DNA of 64,000 nucleotides from Gamarada debralockiae (lineage: Eukaryota; Ascomycota; Leotiomycetes; Helotiales; Hyphodiscaceae): positions 52,733 to 116,732 of the forward strand of contig NXFV01002031.1 in assembly GCA_002803225.1 (NCBI GenBank). The letters run 5' to 3'. The translations under genes and the position numbers were made by a program. Below the pieces are notes generated by a model. It searched no databases. It saw only the letters and a list, made by a program, of their open reading frames with translations, and had not been told where the DNA came from. Below, one piece after another: positions 11,054 to 21,919 of this stretch (position 1 is the stretch's first letter; each line of letters begins with the position of its first letter).

Positions 11054-11145
11054 CTTTGGGCTGGGATAATTGTCGCACAAAACAGCCACCAAGGCCGCTG
11101 ATTCCGGAGGCCATCGCACCTGAACATTGCGTTTAGCTGTAGGGT
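11054..11145. repeat. copy C of the dispersed repeat
   Basis: It aligns to 7386-7475 in the same orientation over about 90 bp. Shared blocks include GCTGGG, CAAAACAGC, CCGCTGA, AACATTG and GTTTAGCTG. The similarity extends weakly to the left (GCTCACT, GTAGAT). Confidence 0.6.
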
Positions 11146-11754
11146 CGGTGTATGGTTGGGCACATGACACAGTCTTTTCTTATGTTGTAGCTTGGAAGAC
11201 GGATAAACAATCATGAATAAACCGAATGGAGAAGATTTAACTCTAAAGAGAAAGGCACAGATCTGACATGAAATGTTTGTTGATGCTTGGGGGTGGGAGG
11301 TGACGATACCCGCCAGGCTTCCGAGGCCAAAGCGGCGCAAGAGTGGTGACTCAACACTTTATGATGAGAATCAAATCTGGGTGTTGTCCATTTTGAGTTC
11401 TGACCTCTGTACACTATCAGAAACATGCGGTGAAGTCACCTAAACTTCGTGGAGATAATAAAACACTTGACTTCAACATCTGTTTGACAATCGGTAAGTA
11501 TCAAAGAGTCACAGAGGCAAGACAATTACGAAGGGAATACATAGAAAGAATTGGCAATTCATTCAAAAGGAGAAATTTGGAGTTCGCAATTGCGAAGACT
11601 TTGGCATCGCTTCTGACGAGCCATGCAAGACTTGAGCTCAACCTAGCGGTTCTAGTGTTGACAAAGCATAGAGCAGAGTGGCAGACTCCCTCATACAGCT
11701 TCGCTTTACTGTCTCCTCCATCAGCTCACAATAACCTGGATGAAAAAGAATGTA

Positions 11755-12338
11755 AGAGCTTGCGGCATTACTCGCCGCACACCTACGCTAGGCCCCATCT
11801 TGACGCCCCACAACACACTTATTAACTTGTATACAAATTTTGTAGTCGCGTTAAAAATGGTTATCTCTATTCTTCTTATCTCCCTTGCGTGAGCATAAGA
11901 TAAGGTGCAACTGGAAGACGTCTGAACGCCCTGTAATACGTAACATACGAAAATCAGGAAAATCCTGGGGCACGACCAAGAAACTCACTGGCCTCTCCAA
12001 GTCTACTACTATTCGAGGCATTTGCACTGCGCCTACGTCTCAAAGAACCTGAAAAGGCAAGCAATATAAGAAAATGCTTATTAAGCAATCAGAGCCTAGA
12101 CGTGTTATTTAATAGGTCTCTACGTCTTTAGGGTTAGGTAGACCGGGTAGAGCGGTGATATCTTACTGAGCACTTGACTTGAGGACGTTATTGTGGCAAA
12201 GGGGATGTCTACTGTATATTCCTAGAAGAACTAGTGTAAGTACTATAAGGAATAAAACACGGTTTATAGATAGCTTTAGTATTGGTTGAGTTATGGAGGG
12301 TTTTGGGTAGGTGTGCGGCGAGTAATGCCGCAAGCTCT
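11755..12338. mobile_element. 584-bp TIR element (MITE-like or Tc1/mariner derivative) with TA target duplication
   Basis: The segments 11752-11786 and 12307-12341 are perfect reverse complements over 35 bp (left arm begins GTAAGAGCTTGCGGC). If TA is taken as the target-site duplication (11753-11754 and 12339-12340), the element is 584 bp with 32-bp inverted ends starting AGAGCTTGCGGC. The interior (11787-12306) holds no transposase and only short frames. That fits a non-autonomous element of the Tc1/mariner superfamily, which uses TA targets. Perfect arms indicate recent insertion. The right end lies 10 bp beyond the stop codon of the questin-oxidase-like gene. Confidence 0.85.
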
Positions 12339-12351
12339 TACCTGTACAGTT

Positions 12352-13890
12352 TTACATGCGATCTTCAAACTTCTCCCACGCCTCTGGAAACCCAGCGATT
12401 CGCACCCACCTTGCCTCAACATTCTCAACTGAATCCAAGCCTGTACATACATCAGCCGATCATTCGCATGACCCACAGAAACCTTGGCCCTGACTCTCAA
12501 CCAGAGGAACTGCTTACACATATGAGCAATCGTCTTCCACATATCTCCTTTCACCAAGAAATTATCCCGTCCTTCAAAGTCCTTCGAAGCCAGCTGACCA
12601 TGAATCAAAGCCCGGATAACCTTACTCGTATGGCCATCATCCTCGACCGCCGTCGCCCTCTTAATCAACTGCGACCACTCCCCTTGAGAAAATCTCGGAG
12701 AATAACTTGTAATCTCATCCAAATGGCGTTCAGGACATCCGATCGCAACGTAAGCAGCGAGTTCCAGTCTGCCCATCCACTCCACCATACGTATCTTGTT
12801 TTTATCTGATATCCAGGGAACTTCGAGGAGGACCATAAGACTATGGCTGGTTGTGAGACCATGAATCAGGAAGAAGTCCAATTTCACGATCTTAGGCGGC
12901 CTTTGAGCTCCACCTGCAATGAATGCTAGATCGAACAACGTCAACATCTTGCTTCTCCCGGAAAGCAGGAGCACTCACAAGCAGCATTTATAAGCTCAGC
13001 CATTTTCTCCTGCATTTGGCCTGGACCAACATTCCATTGAGCAGCATACCCCAGCAACTCCTTTCGGGATTTCTGAATAGGTCCATTTTGAAACTTGTTG
13101 GGCTCGGTCCAGGACTGTACAGCTCGAATTCCCTTATCAGCATACATGGCTTGGACAATATCGGCGAGACTTTTGTCAGCTGGCTTCCCCAGTGAAAGCG
13201 CAAGTCTTTCGGCTTTGGTGAGAAAAGTATCTAGAGTCTTGTTATGTGTGGCGGTTTGGGCCAGAGCTTCGACGATGAGGGCTGGTTGATGGAATTCGAC
13301 GCCACATCCAAGATGAATCAGAGGGTGTACTGTTCTTGTAAGCCCTTCACATTCATCCCACTCACAAAGAAGAAGTCTTACAAGTAAAGAATCTCTCAAG
13401 CATATCCTGCGCCAAGTCGTCCCCCTCGAACAGATACCTATTTACGACAGCTGGAATACCTTGCTTCTGAATCTCTTGCTTGAAGAACTCGGCATAATTC
13501 AAGTATTGCGTCTTATTCCCGACATGCTTCAGAAACCCAATAGGATCAGCGAGACTTTCGATGACAGCAACTTGCTACGGAGGTTGGGGAAGCTGGTAGG
13601 ATTTGTTGTTGAGGTAGTGTCGTTCTATTACTGCAGGACTTGCTCCAAGAGCTAGCTCGGTGAGAATGTGGTGGACGATGTGATTCTGAATCTCTTAGAT
13701 CAATATGATTTGAGAGGAGGTGGTGGAGGCTTACGTGAAGGCCCATAGGATGAAAGAAGACGTGATGGATATCATGGTTTTCTTGTAGCACTTCTGATGC
13801 TTTCTGAAGTGCTTCTGGGTCAAGAGTCGGTCGATCAAACAGATTATCGAGGCTGGAAGCTTCAATACTAATTTTAGACTCGGTAGCCAT
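12352..13890 (-). pseudogene. questin-oxidase-like gene with an in-frame stop
   Basis: Exon 1 (13890-13735) and exon 2 (from 13685), joined across an intron at 13686-13734, give HHVFFHPMGLH then NHIVHHILTELALGAS, typical of the questin oxidase-like family (Pfam Questin_oxidase). Later come HPLIHLGCGVEFHQP, AGGAQRPPKIVKLDFF and, after an intron of about 80 bp (GTAAGC...TACAG), the C-terminus RWVRIAGFPEAWEKF with TAA at 12354-12352. Between QLPQPP and QVAVIESLADPIG a TAG interrupts the frame (13577-13575) while protein similarity continues on both sides. No intron removes it. Family members are Baeyer-Villiger-type oxidases in fungal secondary metabolism. The gene is probably inactive, or this is a single sequencing error. 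Intron positions near 13330-13380 and 12940-12970 are approximate. Confidence 0.75.
13575..13577 (-). other. premature TAG stop in the questin-oxidase-like gene
   Basis: It reads CCT CCG TAG CAA GTT on the coding strand. The reading frame before and after encodes conserved family sequence without any shift, so only this codon breaks the gene. Confidence 0.8.
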
Positions 13891-14521
13891 TTTGCTTAAA
13901 CAGATGAAGGTCGTTATTCTCTTTGGAAAACGGGGAAATTATAAGATATGGAAATAAATTTGAAGAATTCAGAATTCTCTTCGGATTCTTCAACACTGGG
14001 AGAAGAACTTTCAAGATGTATTAACAGAATGAAATAGAAAGAGGTCTCCTTATACTCGTTGAGTACTACGAGCTAACTATGCCATGCCTCTTGAAATCCA
14101 AATTCAGTGCTTACTGGACGCGGCCGAAGTTGTGCGGTAAATTTGTTCTGATTGGTTCGTTGTACGGGCGAGTTGAAAAATTGTCCCAAATAGGAATCTA
14201 TAATATCAAATCAACAAAACAGTTGCAGCCATGGCCTTTGTAAGAGCGGTTTCCAATTCGATACAGCATCTCGATTGTACACTTGACATAACCGAAACAC
14301 AAACCTGGCCATAAAAGAGGGGAGAAAAATGAAGTTGAGACCCAACACGTGCTTCTTACGCTAAAGTTCGGAACGGAACAACCAACTTCCGTCACCCCAA
14401 AATCTCAAGATCGATCCTCACTACCTCCAGCTTCCCCAGTCTTAGCAGCCATTCCACACGCACCCTCACTCCCAATTCCTCCGCGAATCTTCTCTAGAAG
14501 GAACTCGAGAGGAAGAACAAG
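13891..14521. other. divergent promoter region, no gene seen
   Basis: This lies between the start of the questin-oxidase-like gene (minus) and the uS17m gene (plus). Only short frames are present. A small minus-strand frame at 14198-14395 has no support. Confidence 0.5.
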
Positions 14522-15087
14522 ATGTCAACAACAAAAATAGCCGCAGCCGCAACACGGCAAATCCCCGCCGTAGTGGTATCCGCAGGCCTTATGCAAAAGA
14601 CAGTAAAAGTACGGATCGGAGTCCAGCAATGGAATGCTCATATAAGAAAAGTAGTTCTCCTTCCTCTCCCATTCCCCTTCCCCTCCCCAGTCCTAACTCA
14701 TCACTCTTCATTTTCGGCAAGATACTGATTCGGCTCTCGGGAATTTAGAAGTTTAATAAGAAACAACACCTCCTAGTCCACGATCCACGTTCCTCGTTGC
14801 GCGAAGGCGACATCATCTCCATCTCTCCCGGCTGGCGGGCAAGTAAGCATGTTCATCATGTTGTCAGTTCTATTATAGCGCCGTTTGGGGAACCGATTGA
14901 AGCGAGGCCTGCGGTGCCGACGGAGGAAGAGAGGATTGCGGAAAGGGAGGCGAAGAAGAGGGTTAAGGATGAGAGGAGGGGGAAGAGACAGATTGTGGAT
15001 GGGGTGGAGATTAAGGGTGAGGAGGAGGTGCTGGATGGTGTGCAGAGGGCTAGGGAGGAGGTAGGGGAAGTTAAGGATGTCCAATGA
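14522..15087 (+). CDS. MRPS17: mitochondrial small-subunit ribosomal protein uS17m
   Basis: There are two exons (14522-14650 and 14749-15087) around a 98-bp intron that begins GTAGTT and ends TTTAG, giving 155 residues. The first exon encodes VVSAGLMQKTVKVRI, the S17 start of the OB-fold. The second gives KFNKKQHLLVHDP, then REGDIISISPGWR, which is the S17 core. A Lys/Glu-rich tail extends the protein beyond the bacterial length, as is usual in fungal mitochondrial S17. The protein binds 16S-like rRNA in the mitochondrial 30S-type subunit. It is convergent with the AAA ATPase gene that follows. The start is the ATG at 14522, which directly precedes the conserved part. Confidence 0.88.
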
Positions 15088-15473
15088 GGGTTGAGAGGAA
15101 ACGATCAACTGAGAGAGGGGATGAGAAGTTGGGGATGCGCAAAGTTCGAGGAAATGTCGAGCGTGTGAACCGTATTGAGGTTGAAGATTTGAGTGTGTTG
15201 AAGAAGATAAAGGAGTGTGTGGGCATATTTGGCGTTCTGGCATGATATGTATAAAAGGGCTGGGGACAGCATTGTAACATACTAAGAGCTCACAGAGGCT
15301 TAAGGAAGATGATGATCGTGTAGTATATGCATTATGTACTGTAGCTCTCCCAATAACGGTATCATTCACTACTTCCGTGATTTCATTCACACGGCCCCAT
15401 GGTTTATCCTATCCTGGCTACCTCATACAAGTTCAGTGATACCCTACCCAAATACTTCCCCCAGAATCACACC
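15088..15473. other. convergent intergenic region
   Basis: This is the shared 3' region between uS17m (plus) and the AAA ATPase gene (minus). The long antisense frame that crosses it has no motif and is a shadow. Confidence 0.5.
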
Positions 15474-18337
15474 TTATCCCCCACGCTCACCAAACTCCTT
15501 AGCCCAATCCTCAAACTCCTTCAGACCCTGCTTGCTAATAGACGGTCTAATATTGACCAAACTAGCTTCAAAATCCACAAATTGGATAGGACGGATTTGG
15601 TCCATAGACATGTGAAGTAGTGCTTCGCCAAGAGAGCGGAGAGGGCCCATGGCTGCGTCTTTGGCTAGGGCTGTGATGTCAGATCCAGAGAAACCTGTTG
15701 ATCATTAGTCGAAGTCCTTCATCCAAAAGAGTGGAGAAATTTGGGATATGATGGAGATTAGGGGCGGAAAAGGATGGGAAGGGAACAGGGAGATGATACG
15801 AGAAGACATACCATCAGTCAACAAAACCAGCCTCTGAATATCCTCCTCACTCAAACTATGTTTTTGATGTCCCAACAAGGTCCTCAACTGCACCGCCCTC
15901 GTCTCACCCTCCGGCAGCGGAATATACTGTCTCCTCACAAACCGTCTTCTCGCAGCCTCATCAATCGCCCACGGTAAATTCGTAGCCGCCAACACCAAAA
16001 CTCGACTCGCATCGCCTCTCTCTTTCTCCTTCTCACTCTGTTCCCTTCCAGCGGCTGCACGCTGCAAATCGCTCCACTGAATCAGGAATTCCGTCTTAAT
16101 GCGTCGCGTAGCTTCATGCTCCCCGGATCCAGAGCGCGAGGAGAGGAGGGAGTCGATTTCGTCGACAAATATAATGGATGGAGCGAGAGCTTTGGCGAGA
16201 GAGAAGAGAGCCCGGACAAGCTTCTCTGATTCGCCCAAGTATTTGCTGGTTAAGGAACTAGCTGATATCGAGAAGAACGTTGAACGAGACTCGGTTGCTG
16301 CGGCGCGCGCCAACATCGTCTTTCCGGTTCCAGGAGGTCCGAACAGCAGCATACCTCGAGCAGGTTCGCGCAGTCCCATGAATAGATCCGGTCGGAGGAA
16401 AGGATACACGACTGCCTCTTTCAAAGCTTTCTTGGCGATGTCTAATCCTGCGACATCGTCCCAATGGACTTCGTCGCCTTGAACTACAATCTCGTTGAGG
16501 ATTTGCTTCGCGGCTCCCTCGTCGACTCCTTTTGGTAGATTCTTCATTAATGCAGCGACCTTGGCTTCCCAGGCACTTCTTACTACGTCCTCGGCTGATT
16601 GGGAATCATCAGATGTTGGTGTTGTAGGATCAGCAAGAATTGGGTCCTCTTTCTCTTTCTGTTTCTGCTTTTTCTTCGACTTGGCTACTCGACCTTCACT
16701 GCTGTTGGTGTCATCATCAACGCTTTGGGAGGAAGTGTCTCCGTCCTTCGGCTTTCTAGCTTCTCTTCTTTGCGCACGTCTCGCATCATCCTTCTCCAAG
16801 TGTCTATCACGTCGCGGAGAAGACATATTCGCAGCCACAGCTTTTCTAGAGACCTTGCTAGAAGAGACCCTAGCTTCGTCATCGACTCCATCTTTCACTG
16901 CTGGCTTCCGTCTCAAAGGCAATTCAGCATCAGCTTTACTCTTCTTGGCACTGGTCTCGGGATATTCTTTAAGATAGGTTGGGTATGATGCTGGCTCGAA
17001 CTTTCCTGGTCCTCTAGAATGTGGAGTCGGTGGTGGAGGAGTTCTTCTCGGGCGTGGTGTACTGGCTTCTGCATCATCAGGCGTCGGAGGATCTAAGTCG
17101 ATCAAATCTTGCAATGCAGAGGCCGTAAGCATTGATCCTTGCACAGCACTAGGCTCTCCTGGATCTGTTGGAGGGAAAGGATAGCCATTCGAGCGACCCG
17201 TAGCGCTATAGAAATCACCCTTCCCAGTAAGAAGATCCGTCGGGCCGGCCGGCTCTGGATGAGTATGATCATCAGGAACAAGGGTTCGTGTCCTGCTATC
17301 ATAGCGGACTTGACCTGACGAGCTTGGTCTCGTGGGATCACTGGCGCTATTCTTCCGAGCAGAATCCGGGAGCGTCATATTGCTGTTGTCGTGCTCCACA
17401 TCCAGACTTCTGCCCAGCCTATCTTTACCTGCCCGTCCCACTGACTGCCATGCCAGCGACGCAGCCTTATTCGTGACTGGATTCTCCATTCTTCTGCCTC
17501 CCGGCGGCCTTGGCGATCTAGGAACAGGCTTCCTCCCACTCTTATCCCCGGATCTCAATGTATGCAGCATAGTTCTTCCCTTATCAGGACTCGGACTCCT
17601 AGAGCTCTTCTTCATCGGAGGAGCGAGCGTAGCAGACGGCGTAACAGTTCGTGAAGACGACGGAGCATACGATGGTGGATATGTCCGTTCATTCGACGTA
17701 ACCCTCCCCACAACCGCTCTCTCAGAGCTATTCTTCGTCATCAACTGCGGTCTTTGCGGCAACGGTGGTCCCGGCCTCGACAAGCCCTCATAACTAACAG
17801 CAGGAATGGTGCCATTGCCAATAAAGCCCCTCTCACTCCCCCCGGTATCCTCACTACTCTGTCGTGGAGTTCTCGAAGACGTCTTGCTTAGTTTCCCGTT
17901 CGATTCGTCATTCGTCGCATCGCCAGAGCTTTTCTCTTGCCGTGATGCTTTCAACGCTTCGAGTAGATCGACCCGCTCTTTGCATTGCATCTCCATGTCC
18001 CGCAGGCTGTCTTTCAGGGCTTTCTCGGTTTCGGACCTGGGGATGTAGCCTGCTGGGACGCGGTAGGCGTTGTGGTAGTAGATTTGGTCGAGGGCTGAGC
18101 GCCATGATCGGAGTGCTTCAGCTTCATTGCCCTGTCGTTCCCCCACATTAGCACTCATTCCCTATACCTGCACGTCTTGACGCCCTGAAACCATCCTCCA
18201 TCATTCATCCTCAGTCATAAAAGAGGTGGAGCAAAGCACAGCCTTACCTGGCCCTCAAAATAAACCGCCGTCGAGCAGATCAAATAACATTCATCGTACG
18301 TCTTCTGCAGCGACGACGAAGTCTTGTTTCGCATCAT
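15474..18337 (-). CDS. SAP1: MIT-domain AAA ATPase of the Sap1/spastin-fidgetin (meiotic clade) type
   Basis: There are three exons: 18337-18248, 18131-15812 and 15694-15474 (introns 18132-18247 and 15695-15811), totalling 876 residues. The split N-terminal helix bundle ([17 protein letters not shown] joined to [22 protein letters not shown]) is a MIT-type domain. A long Ser/Pro/basic region follows to about residue 570. The AAA module begins at WDDVAG (about 587), with Walker A GPPGTGKT (about 627-634), Walker B IIFVDEID (about 680) and the fingers [16 protein letters not shown]. The last exon gives [18 protein letters not shown] and a Vps4-like C-terminal helix. Yeast Sap1 is the closest named relative I know. 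A role in microtubule severing or membrane remodelling is inferred from the clade. The first exon was chosen because it restores the domain. Confidence 0.9.
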
Positions 18338-19389
18338 GACCGTGACCGTACCGGCTCCTTCGCTGACTCATGAATATCGTATTGTGTATTTCCTTGCTAT
18401 GCTATCGAATTTCGTGTTTACGATATGTTGTTCGTCGTTGATCCTTGGCTTTCCCACAAGAAAATCGCTACGTCACTCCTCGTCAGATTGCTCCCTGCCA
18501 CCAATAAATCTCTGTGAAGAAGCTGTGGTCAGAGCTTCAGGTTTCGAGTTATTGATAAATGAATTGAGAGATGAATGCAGGAGGTTTTGGGGTTGAATTG
18601 AGATCATTCAAAATTCAAACGCAGAGGCTTACGACATGAAGACGGCTGTGCTTGTTCTCGTTCAACGAAGGAGCATTTAGGGTTCTTTAGTGGTCGATCC
18701 TGGCCGATGGAGGGGCAACTTGTGGCTTGTAAAGGGGCATTGGACGAGTGAGCCTCAACTTACCTAGATGGGGCATGCTCCTCGCACATGGTGATGGGTG
18801 TAGAAATCTCTGATATTATTAAGCTGAGTTCTCGCATTCTATCCACTTTTTTTTCAAGGACAACTAGTTCCACCTTCGTCATGCTTCACGTCGCAATCAA
18901 CACACAAATCACTTCAGAGATCAAGAGGAACGAATCGTAATAATCAAAGCTTTTCATAGAGGCTTTTCATCTCCCAGCCGCCTCATCTTATAAGTACAAT
19001 AGCCGCTCTAAGGGTTTGCATGACCATATCACACAATGCTGTATGAACGCCGTTAAACCTGCGCATTCAGGTGACTGAAAGCGCCTTTTGACCAAATTGC
19101 TATCCCGTACCCGCCCATCGGAAGAAATCTAGGAGAAATATGTACAGATCGAGAAAGTCTCGCCAGTGCGAGAAGGAGGGCCCTAAAAATGTAAGGCCGG
19201 GAGTGTTGTTGTCGGAGTAGATATCCAGAAGTTCCCGATCGGAGGAAGAGGTCGAATATTGCAGAACTTCCTCGACAGGACGGAAATGTGTATTAGAAGG
19301 AATTTTAGATCGACCGTGAGGCTGCAGCCTTCAACAAGATGGCGAGACATCCAGATTGCTACTGTATATTCTCAGGTGGAATCCAGCAT
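18338..19389. other. intergenic, no gene seen
   Basis: This holds the promoter side of the AAA ATPase gene and the 3' side of the mitoferrin gene. A 90-codon frame at 18324-18596 overlaps the first exon of the ATPase on the other strand and has no motif. Confidence 0.5.
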
Positions 19390-20711
19390 CTAGACAATAG
19401 TATCGTTTTGCCTGATGAAGTAGGCCCTGGAAGTCATATTAGTGTCATTTTCTACCTCAAAGCATTTCAAAACTTACTTGCAAGCCTCATAAGCTGACCA
19501 GCAAATAGCAGTACTCGGCATCGTCGTCACAACTCGTGGTCGAACTCCCTTAAAGAAGCCTTTCAGCCCCTCTCTCCGATAAAGCAACTTCGATCCCTCC
19601 ATAAATCCATTAACCTTCCTCAGCTCAGCATCAGTAGCTGTTCCTCTCGTCTGCAACATCGTCTTAACCACATCCATCGGAGTTGTAAGAGCCGCGGCAA
19701 ATCCTCCCGCGACTGCGCCAGCAGTACAATGTGTAAATGGATCGTAAACTTTCGTAGGGTTCATCACGGTGGAGATCGATTCGTACGCAAGGAATTGTAA
19801 GGCCGTGAATGGTACAGTCATGGACAGTGTCGTGGGGTAGGAGACGTAAAATGCCGAGAGACCTTCGTTTCGGTAAACGAATTTTGCGCAGTCCGTCATT
19901 GATTTGTACATTTTGCTCGAATCGTGGATTTGCATCCGTTGCTTGATGACTTTGGATTATCAGTATTAGTTACTTAGCATTACCAGGGGTATGCATACCA
20001 TCAAAAGGGTTCATGAGCGCATCACTGGCAATTGTTGCGCAAGCTCCGCTAGTCGCTGGGAGAAGTTAGTACCAAATGTACAAACAAAACAAACAATCCA
20101 GGAAGGCATACCAGCAGCGAGCGGATGATGCACACCAGCCTGGTTTCCTCCCATAACATGTTTCACAGCTTCATATGTAGCAAAGTAGACAGCATGTGCA
20201 GGTCCTATCCCCATATCAGTATTTCGCCCAATCTATCTGCTCCTCGGAGAACCAACCTGCTCCCACCACCACACTCGACATGCCTCGCCATAAGCTGAGG
20301 ATTCCCTCCCCCGTAGCTATTCGGTAACCTCCCTGTATCATGCCATTGTAGACCGCAGACGGGGTTGGATTGATGATTTGCATTCGTGTCTACACACCCG
20401 TCAACATAATTCCTATCGTCCTCCAAAAATACGCACCTTGATAGCATCAATGGGGTACATGACCGTGTGCTCCTATATTCTCATCAGCACCATATCCCAT
20501 TCCCCCCATCGGAAGTCCGCTAAGAAAGCTTACAGCTATGCCAGCAAAGGCGCCGGCAGTCATGTTCTGCAGCAACGAGAAATTGGGCGGAAGTCCTTCA
20601 TAGCTACTCCTCCATATCAGCAATCCGCAGATCAACAATGGAATTAGAGGTACGGTTTTGAGGTAGCACGTACTCATATTCTTCTACTGGCTCTGCATTT
20701 GGCTGGGCCAT
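19390..20711 (-). CDS. MRS4: mitochondrial iron transporter (mitoferrin, Mrs3/Mrs4 type carrier)
   Basis: About eight small exons are read. Examples of joins are MAQPNAEPVEEYD / YEGLPPNFSLLQNMTAGAFAGIA / EHTVMYPIDAIK / TRMQIINPTPSAVYNG / PAHAVYFATYEAVKHV / ATSGACATIASDALMNPFD / VIKQRMQIHDSS, ending AYFIRQNDTIV with TAG at 19392-19390. All joins are GT-AG and in frame. The three carrier repeats each show the P-x-D/E-x-[IV]-K signature (YPIDAIK, NPFDVIK, TPMDVVK). The iron-carrier class is suggested by the Mrs3/4-like N-terminus and the GVRPRVVTTMPSTAICW block. It would bring iron across the inner mitochondrial membrane for heme and Fe-S synthesis. The start at 20711 fits family length; an in-frame ATG at 20876 would add about 55 residues and is less likely. 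Confidence 0.88.
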
Positions 20712-21919
20712 TGGGGCCACGGCCACAGATCCTCCTCCGAACGCCTTCGATTGCAGAGCCAGGGTGTCGACTTCTCCTCTATCAACTAGAGCAACAATAA
20801 CTATTTCCTTCTCTTCAAGTATGTATTCTCTCGAAATATCGAGTTGAGGTCGTGGGTGTGGAGAAGGAGCAAGCAAAAAGGACCCGTGAAAGTTTGAAGT
20901 AATGATGATGATTTGGATGAAAGAGGCGGAAAATGCACAAGCGAGAGCAAGGATGTTTGGGGACGGCGTTTTTTTCTGGAGGAGGCCACTCCTTGTCTTT
21001 GTAAATCGCGGTCGATCTGGAACATCAAAGATGAATAAAACAACCGGAATGCCGAAAGTCTGCTACGATAGTCTACGATTTCTCAAATAGTTGATGCGTG
21101 GGTCCGACCAATTATTCCCTTACAGCTACACATCGATCAAGTCGCTGACCACTTCAAGACAAAGAAAAGTCCGCCTTATTTCTCTGCAAGTGTTTTTTCT
21201 GTACAGGAGCCAGAGCGAGGGCGCGTCCGTCTGCGAAATCGCAGCACATCCCTGAATGAAGCTTCTGTTCTCCTCGGACACCTCGTACGAGCTGCGGACT
21301 CGAAAAACACGAATCGGAAGAATGCAAGTGCACGGTTCAGCCCATCTTGCATAACACAGATCTGGGGTAGGTTAGGCTCATGCTGTACTGGCGTCATAAT
21401 CACCAGCTTCATCGTACGACTCTATCAATAAATGCCATTTTGGTGATGTAAAGAATCCCATGGTTCTAGAACGGGATATGGGGGACGTTCAGGGGTGTGT
21501 TCGTTGTGGGGGAAGCGAATAAGGAACTCGGCGGGTGTTACTTAGCGCTGAAGCCATTGGAAACCTCCATTTTTGACCTGCTTCAACCATTGAGGATGTT
21601 GGCTCATGCAGGAACAATTGCTGGTTGTACTGCAGAGCTATAGTATTTCCGCTATTATTTGCCCTGTAAAAGGAAAGAAGACACTGAATGAGCGGCCAGA
21701 ATGGGAAGTCCTCATCCTTGGCAATCTCAGATAATTCAATGATTCAGTAACGACATATGAACCACAGTTGCACAAATACGTTTGTACTATTGCTTTAATA
21801 CCATAATCCATCCCAACAATCGACCCATCTATTCATGCCCCAGTATGCCTCATATCAAAATGCCTTGTCCGAATGCCATGAGAACAACCCCAACGCCAAA
21901 CACATGCCACCCATAATCC
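20712..21919. other. intergenic, no gene seen
   Basis: This lies between the mitoferrin start and the ATG9 stop. The minus-strand frame at 21176-21412 is Arg-rich without a motif. Nothing else is supportable. Confidence 0.5.

Larger units (their letters stand above)
10021..11750. other. gene-poor AT-rich stretch with repeat copies
   Basis: I see no supportable gene. The plus-strand frame 11430-11825 and the minus-strand frames at 11035-11426 lack motifs, and the first runs into a transposon end. Two further pieces of the dispersed repeat lie here (about 10820-10852 and 11054-11145). The segment 10860-10990 is strongly AT-rich and looks like decayed repeat DNA. Confidence 0.45.

Noticed and set aside
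12282..12809. Plus-strand frame of 175 codons
   Set aside because: It lies antisense to the questin-oxidase-like exons and begins inside the TIR element; no motif.
14773..15390. Minus-strand frame of 205 codons
   Set aside because: It is antisense to the uS17m second exon, has low complexity and no motif.
15705..15811. C-terminal residues after LLTDG in the uninterrupted AAA ATPase frame
   Set aside because: This is intron read-through. Splicing at 15811/15695 restores the conserved [14 protein letters not shown] block.
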